The translations under genes and the position numbers were made by a program. From an uncultured Gammaproteobacteria bacterium (GTDB lineage: Bacteria > Pseudomonadota > Gammaproteobacteria > CAIUAS01), in contig CAIUAS010000290.1 in assembly GCA_903897205.1 (NCBI GenBank), positions 1 to 10,556 on the forward strand: 10,556 nucleotides of DNA, given 5' to 3'. Shown in pieces: positions 7,858 through 10,556 of this stretch (positions are counted from its first letter, which is position 1; each line of letters begins with the position of its first letter). Below the pieces are notes generated by a model. That model had not been told where the DNA came from, made no database searches, and worked only from the letters and a program-made list of their open reading frames with translations.

Positions 7858-7968
7858 TCATATAAAAAGCGCCCCATTAAGGCAGCGTAAGTGTAAAATT
7901 GTATTCAACAATTGTCTAGTACCTTCTTCATCGTCATTACGTAATTTAAAACTAAATTTCTTAGCCAT
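7858..7968 (-). CDS. small open reading frame, possible relic or leader peptide
   Basis: A minus-strand frame of 36 codons begins MAKKFSFKLRNDDEEG and ends with a TGA at 7858-7860, 72 bases before the cyoA start. Its charged N-terminal half looks more protein-like than random AT-rich DNA, and the frame stays open upstream for about 16 more codons (reading WKPENCIDLA just before the ATG) without another ATG. A second short frame, 8023-7988, begins MQNIINGLMEA and stops just where the other picks up, as expected if a single-base shift had split one gene. No ribosome-binding site is evident. I do not recognise the sequence. It could be a gene relic, a leader peptide or chance. Confidence 0.2.
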   Translation of the reverse strand: MAKKFSFKLRNDDEEGTRQLLNTILHLRCLNGALFI

Positions 7969-8051
7969 AGCCAAGTCTATGCAGTTCTCAGGCTTCCATG
8001 AGCCCGTTAATTATGTTTTGCATGAAGTCTATTGATTTTCCACCATTTTAA

Positions 8052-8082
8052 TTGACAATAGGCACAACTAAAATTTTATATT
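8052..8082 (+). promoter_or_regulatory. sigma-70-type promoter for mnmA-hflD
   Basis: A perfect TTGACA -35 box at 8052-8057 is followed by TTTATA at 8075-8080 (17-base spacer) or TATATT at 8077-8082 (19-base spacer). Transcription would begin near 8087-8090, only about 5-8 bases before the mnmA ATG at 8095. This agrees with the absence of a Shine-Dalgarno sequence there. Confidence 0.6.
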
Positions 8083-8094
8083 ACCACCCAAATT

Positions 8095-9186
8095 ATGAAA
8101 GCCAATTCTGCTATTCGTGTTGTCGTAGGTCTTTCCGGCGGGGTTGACTCCTCCGTTAGCGCGCTGTTACTAAAAGAACAAGGCTACGATGTACAAGGCC
8201 TTTTCATGAAAAACTGGGAAGAAGACGACACCGACCAATATTGTTCCGCCAGTGAAGACATCGCAGATGCGCAAGCCGTATGCGATAAGTTAGGTATAAA
8301 ATTACACACCGTTAATTTTGCGACTGAATACTGGGACAACGTGTTCGAATATTTTCTAGCCGAGTACAGTGCCGGCCGTACGCCTAATCCAGATATTCTT
8401 TGCAATCGCGAAATTAAATTTAAAGCTTTTTTAGATTATGCAATGCATTTAGGCGCTGATTATATCGCCACGGGGCATTATGCGCGCATCCAGCAAAAGA
8501 AAGAGCGATATTATTTATTAAAAGGCCTCGATCCCAACAAAGATCAAAGTTACTTTCTCTATACTCTGGGGCAACCGCAATTAAGTCGCAGTTTATTTCC
8601 CATTGGCCATTTAGAAAAGCCCCTCGTACGTAAGCTCGCGGCACAAGCAGGTTTAATTACTCACGCCAAGAAAGATAGCACCGGCATTTGCTTTATTGGC
8701 GAGCGCAAATTCAAAGAATTCTTAAGCCGCTATTTACCCGCGCAACCGGGCAACATGGAAACACCGGAAGGAGAAATGATTGGCCGTCACGATGGCTTAA
8801 TGTATTACACCATTGGCCAACGCCAAGGATTACATATTGGCGGACGCAAACAGTCCGAAGCAAAACCTTGGTATGTTGTTGGCAAAGCCATTAATCGCAA
8901 TGTATTAATCGTAGCACAAGGACACGATCACCCTTTGCTTTTTACCCATTCACTTTCCTGTTCTCAAATAACTTGGGTAAGCAAACAAGCACCAGCACTG
9001 CCCCTCACGTGTGCCGCCAAAACTCGATATAGGCAAACCGAACAAAGTTGTACTATCATGTCCAACAGCAATAACAACTATCTAGTTGAATTTAAAGAGC
9101 CTCAATGGGCTGTTACGCCAGGACAATCAATAGTATTTTATCAAGCAGACATTTGTCTAGGCGGCGGCATAATAGATAATGAATAG
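8095..9186 (+). CDS. mnmA: tRNA-specific 2-thiouridylase
   Basis: This cytoplasmic enzyme adenylates and then thiolates U34 of tRNAs for Lys, Glu and Gln to form s2U, using sulfur relayed from IscS (through the Tus proteins in E. coli). The 363 residues match the usual length. The PP-loop ATPase motif SGGVDSS is at 14-20. The two catalytic cysteines are Cys103 (NPDILCN) and Cys199 (STGICFIGE), matching Cys102 and Cys199 of E. coli. The GQRQGLHIGG segment and a C-terminal beta-barrel ending in PGQSIVFY are also present. The ATG at 8095 fits the normal N-terminus, but no ribosome-binding site precedes it. A strong promoter ends just upstream, so the transcript may be almost leaderless. hflD follows after 8 bases, an arrangement shared with E. 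coli. Confidence 0.98.
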   Translation: MKANSAIRVVVGLSGGVDSSVSALLLKEQGYDVQGLFMKNWEEDDTDQYCSASEDIADAQAVCDKLGIKLHTVNFATEYWDNVFEYFLAEYSAGRTPNPDILCNREIKFKAFLDYAMHLGADYIATGHYARIQQKKERYYLLKGLDPNKDQSYFLYTLGQPQLSRSLFPIGHLEKPLVRKLAAQAGLITHAKKDSTGICFIGERKFKEFLSRYLPAQPGNMETPEGEMIGRHDGLMYYTIGQRQGLHIGGRKQSEAKPWYVVGKAINRNVLIVAQGHDHPLLFTHSLSCSQITWVSKQAPALPLTCAAKTRYRQTEQSCTIMSNSNNNYLVEFKEPQWAVTPGQSIVFYQADICLGGGIIDNE

Positions 9187-9194
9187 TTACACAT

Positions 9195-9821
9195 ATGAAT
9201 GAACAAAGACTCCGAGATATTACTTTAGCGTTGGCCGGCGTTTTTCAAGCCGCAAGCTTAGTACGAGACCTTGCTAAAACAGGCAAGGTTGATGAAAGCA
9301 TTTACGAAACAACTATCAGCAGCATTTATAAAATAGATGCCGAAAATGTAGCCGCCGTTTTTAACAACGAAAAAGGCGTTAGTATTGGTTTAAAAGAACT
9401 GACTAAATTATTAAACAGTAATAAATCCGCCACCGATCCTTATATTGGACGTTACGTTATTAGCTTACTTCACCTTGAACGCAAGCTTAGAAAAAACCCT
9501 GAAATGCAGAGTCAATTAAAACGACGAGTTATTTACGCTATCTCACAAGCGAACTATTTCGCCCATACCCACCCCACCGTTATCGCCAGCCTTGCCGATA
9601 TTTATTTAAAAACATTAGGCACACTGCCATTTCGCATCCAAATCGTAGGCCAAGCCAAATTTTTAAATCAACCCGAGATTTTAAATAAAGTGCGCGCCTT
9701 ATTATTAGCCGGCGTACGTGCCGCTGTATTATGGCGCCAAATGGGCGGCTCACGTTTCCAACTACTACTTGCGCGCAATAAATTAGTCAATACAGCCAAG
9801 CAGATTTTAAAAAATACTTAA
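9195..9821 (+). CDS. hflD: high frequency lysogenization protein HflD homologue
   Basis: HflD is a peripheral inner-membrane protein, known in E. coli for binding phage lambda CII and lowering the lysogeny frequency; its normal cellular role is unclear. The 208-residue, mainly helical product has the family length (213 in E. coli). It shows the N-terminal LAGVFQAASLVRDLAKTG (13-30) and the C-terminal VRALLLAGVRAAVLWRQMGG (166-185). The gene begins 8 bases after mnmA and is probably cotranscribed and translationally linked, since no good ribosome-binding site precedes it. In E. coli purB follows hflD; here the operon ends with a hairpin instead and the next gene is convergent. Confidence 0.95.
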   Translation: MNEQRLRDITLALAGVFQAASLVRDLAKTGKVDESIYETTISSIYKIDAENVAAVFNNEKGVSIGLKELTKLLNSNKSATDPYIGRYVISLLHLERKLRKNPEMQSQLKRRVIYAISQANYFAHTHPTVIASLADIYLKTLGTLPFRIQIVGQAKFLNQPEILNKVRALLLAGVRAAVLWRQMGGSRFQLLLARNKLVNTAKQILKNT

Positions 9822-9842
9822 AACCTCCTTATTAACCAATGC

Positions 9843-9862
9843 CCTGCGGCTTTTGCCGCAGG
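9843..9862 (+). terminator. GC-rich hairpin after hflD, probable terminator
   Basis: A perfect 8-bp stem (CCTGCGGC / GCCGCAGG) closes a TTTT loop and can be extended by three more pairs past a bulged C. It lies 21 bases after the hflD stop, between convergent genes, in an otherwise AT-rich area. It lacks a downstream T-run on either strand, so it is not a textbook intrinsic terminator. It may terminate inefficiently or protect the 3' end of the transcript. Confidence 0.5.
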
Positions 9863-9907
9863 CACATTACATTACGGCTTGGATTTTCTAAAGCCATTGT
9901 CATCCCT

Positions 9908-10402
9908 TTAAGCCAATTTTAGTTGGGTAATATTATTATTGTTATTGACTAAATTCATTGGTTCAAGCGCCTCAGCAAAATATCGCAGAAATTCAGCCAG
10001 AACTTTTACTGGCTCATACGGTTGGAATAGTTCGCCCTTAAATAAAGCAGAATCAAAATATTTTTTTAATACAGAACAAATATCATCGAGACTATTAGCT
10101 GAGAACTTACAATTAGCATCCATGTTTAAGCTAACAATCTTGCCCAATAACCGCAACCGCTCCTTAGCGTCAATTAAAATTGAGGGCTCAGCACTGCTTG
10201 CTAGCAAAGCAATGTACTGATCACAAAGGGTATTTTTTAATTTATCCGCAGCTGCAGACTCAGCATACAAATTAATAATTTGATGATAGAAAAAATCAAG
10301 TTGCGCCAAACAACTCTGATCATTTTGTAAAGCGCAAGTCCCTAAAATATTAATGGTTGCTAAAAAAACTCTCTCATCAAAAGACTCAGCAGCAAAGACC
10401 AT
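9908..10402 (-). CDS. hypothetical helical protein, possibly 5'-truncated
   Basis: I do not recognise this 164-residue product. It is rich in Leu, Ala, Asp and Glu with a regular helical pattern, and it has no signal peptide, membrane segment or catalytic motif. Five cysteines are scattered (23, 31, 60, 98, 109), and the C-terminus contains an NNNNN run. The amino acid make-up is more protein-like than that of the overlapping plus-strand frame. The ATG at 10402 has only a weak upstream AGCAGA. The frame remains open upstream to about 10462, through the apparent boundary of an insertion sequence near 10440, and the N-terminus starts abruptly inside what looks like a helix. The gene may therefore be the 3' part of a longer gene cut by the insertion. 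It converges on hflD across 86 bases. Confidence 0.55.
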   Translation of the reverse strand: MVFAAESFDERVFLATINILGTCALQNDQSCLAQLDFFYHQIINLYAESAAADKLKNTLCDQYIALLASSAEPSILIDAKERLRLLGKIVSLNMDANCKFSANSLDDICSVLKKYFDSALFKGELFQPYEPVKVLAEFLRYFAEALEPMNLVNNNNNITQLKLA

Positions 10403-10461
10403 TCTGCTAATATTAACTACTATTTTAGAGTATATATTAGGTTCTGTCCCTAAACTTTTTT

Positions 10462-10500
10462 AAAGAACAAAAATAGTGTAAAAAGACTCCCTTGTTCTTT
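10462..10500. repeat. 9-bp inverted repeat inside the insertion-sequence end
   Basis: AAAGAACAA at 10462-10470 is the exact reverse complement of TTGTTCTTT at 10492-10500, separated by 21 bases. The right arm ends four bases before the GAAAGG ribosome-binding site of the transposase-like gene. It could form a stem in read-through transcripts from outside the element, or be a transposase or regulator site. Confidence 0.45.
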
Positions 10501-10510
10501 TTCTGAAAGG

Positions 10511-10556
10511 ATGTCACGGATGGTTATCGATGATGGGATGTGGGGTAAGCTAAGCA
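10511..10556 (+). CDS. transposase N-terminus, IS5-like (partial)
   Basis: Fifteen complete codons are visible before the window ends: MSRMVIDDGMWGKLS. The pattern (short basic start, then D..W..L) resembles the N-terminus of IS5-family transposases, where similar segments precede the DDE domain. A GAAAGG ribosome-binding site at 10505-10510 abuts the first ATG and lies 9 bases before the second in-frame ATG at 10520, so translation may begin at 10520. Family assignment rests on these few residues and on the terminal-repeat-like sequence upstream. Confidence 0.5.
   Translation, partial: MSRMVIDDGMWGKLS

Larger units (their letters stand above)
7786..8094. other. intergenic region between divergent cyoA and mnmA
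   Basis: This 309-base gap must hold the promoters of the cyo operon (minus) and mnmA (plus). The mnmA promoter is recognisable at 8052-8082. For cyoA, the AAGGGG ribosome-binding site is at about 7797-7802, and an AT-rich stretch near 7836-7844 could provide a -10 element, but no convincing -35 partner was found. No clear ArcA or FNR site was recognised by eye. The middle of the gap contains a short minus-strand reading frame (7858-7968) of unknown meaning. Confidence 0.6.
10441..10556 (+). mobile_element. left end of an insertion sequence (IS5-like, incomplete)
   Basis: The region starts near GTTCTGTCCCTAAAC (10441-10455), which resembles the terminal inverted repeat of IS5-family elements. 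It leads after about 70 bases into the start of a transposase-like frame. The AT-rich TATATATTAG just outside (10431-10440) would be a plausible target. The other end lies beyond the window, so neither the matching terminal repeat nor a target duplication can be seen, and the exact boundary is uncertain by a few bases. Confidence 0.5.

Noticed and set aside
7472..8035. Long plus-strand open frame (187 codons) opposite the start of cyoA and the upstream gap
   Set aside because: It is antisense to the well-supported signal peptide and membrane helices of CyoA, shows no family features, and its composition is what the complement of a hydrophobic protein gives.
9939..10220. Plus-strand open frame of 93 codons
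   Set aside because: It overlaps the minus-strand helical-protein gene completely, has a less protein-like composition, and would fall in a convergent position behind hflD.

Overview
The window looks like chromosomal DNA of an AT-rich gammaproteobacterium. The complete bo3 quinol oxidase genes match the E. coli Cyo proteins closely along their length, and the mnmA-hflD pair is a gammaproteobacterial arrangement. The AT-rich composition, an insertion sequence at one edge and partly decayed genes would fit a host-associated lineage such as the Legionellales. That placement is inference and no species is claimed.

Layout. Positions 1-52 may hold the end of an unidentified gene. A long-form threonylcarbamoyl-AMP synthase gene (Sua5 type) lies on the minus strand (74-1075). 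Divergent from it, three plus-strand genes form a respiratory cluster: a secreted tri-heme cytochrome c (1151-2359), a short protein with only the membrane hairpin of cytochrome c oxidase subunit II (2388-2768), and heme O synthase (2871-3776). Facing them is a tightly packed minus-strand operon for cytochrome bo3 ubiquinol oxidase, read cyoA-cyoB-cyoC-cyoD from 7785 down to 3869. A gap of about 309 bases separates cyoA from the divergent mnmA-hflD operon (8095-9821). A minus-strand gene for an unrecognised helical protein follows (9908-10402). The last ~116 bases look like the left end of an insertion sequence, with the start of an IS5-like transposase running off the window.

How the genes fit together. 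CyoABCD is a proton-pumping quinol oxidase. CyoB keeps all heme, CuB, quinone-site and K-channel residues checked. Heme O synthase supplies its heme, but here it is convergent with the operon rather than its last gene, and it sits beside a subunit II remnant and a c-type cytochrome. The simplest reading is that heme O synthase and its neighbours are what is left of an aa3-type cytochrome c oxidase locus; a working two-gene accessory module is the alternative. Sua5 (t6A37) and MnmA (s2U34) are both tRNA-modification enzymes but belong to separate transcription units.

No wholly new system is evident. The items most worth following up are the subunit II protein without a CuA domain paired with a hybrid three-heme cytochrome, and the insertion sequence that appears to have landed at or inside the 5' end of the helical-protein gene.
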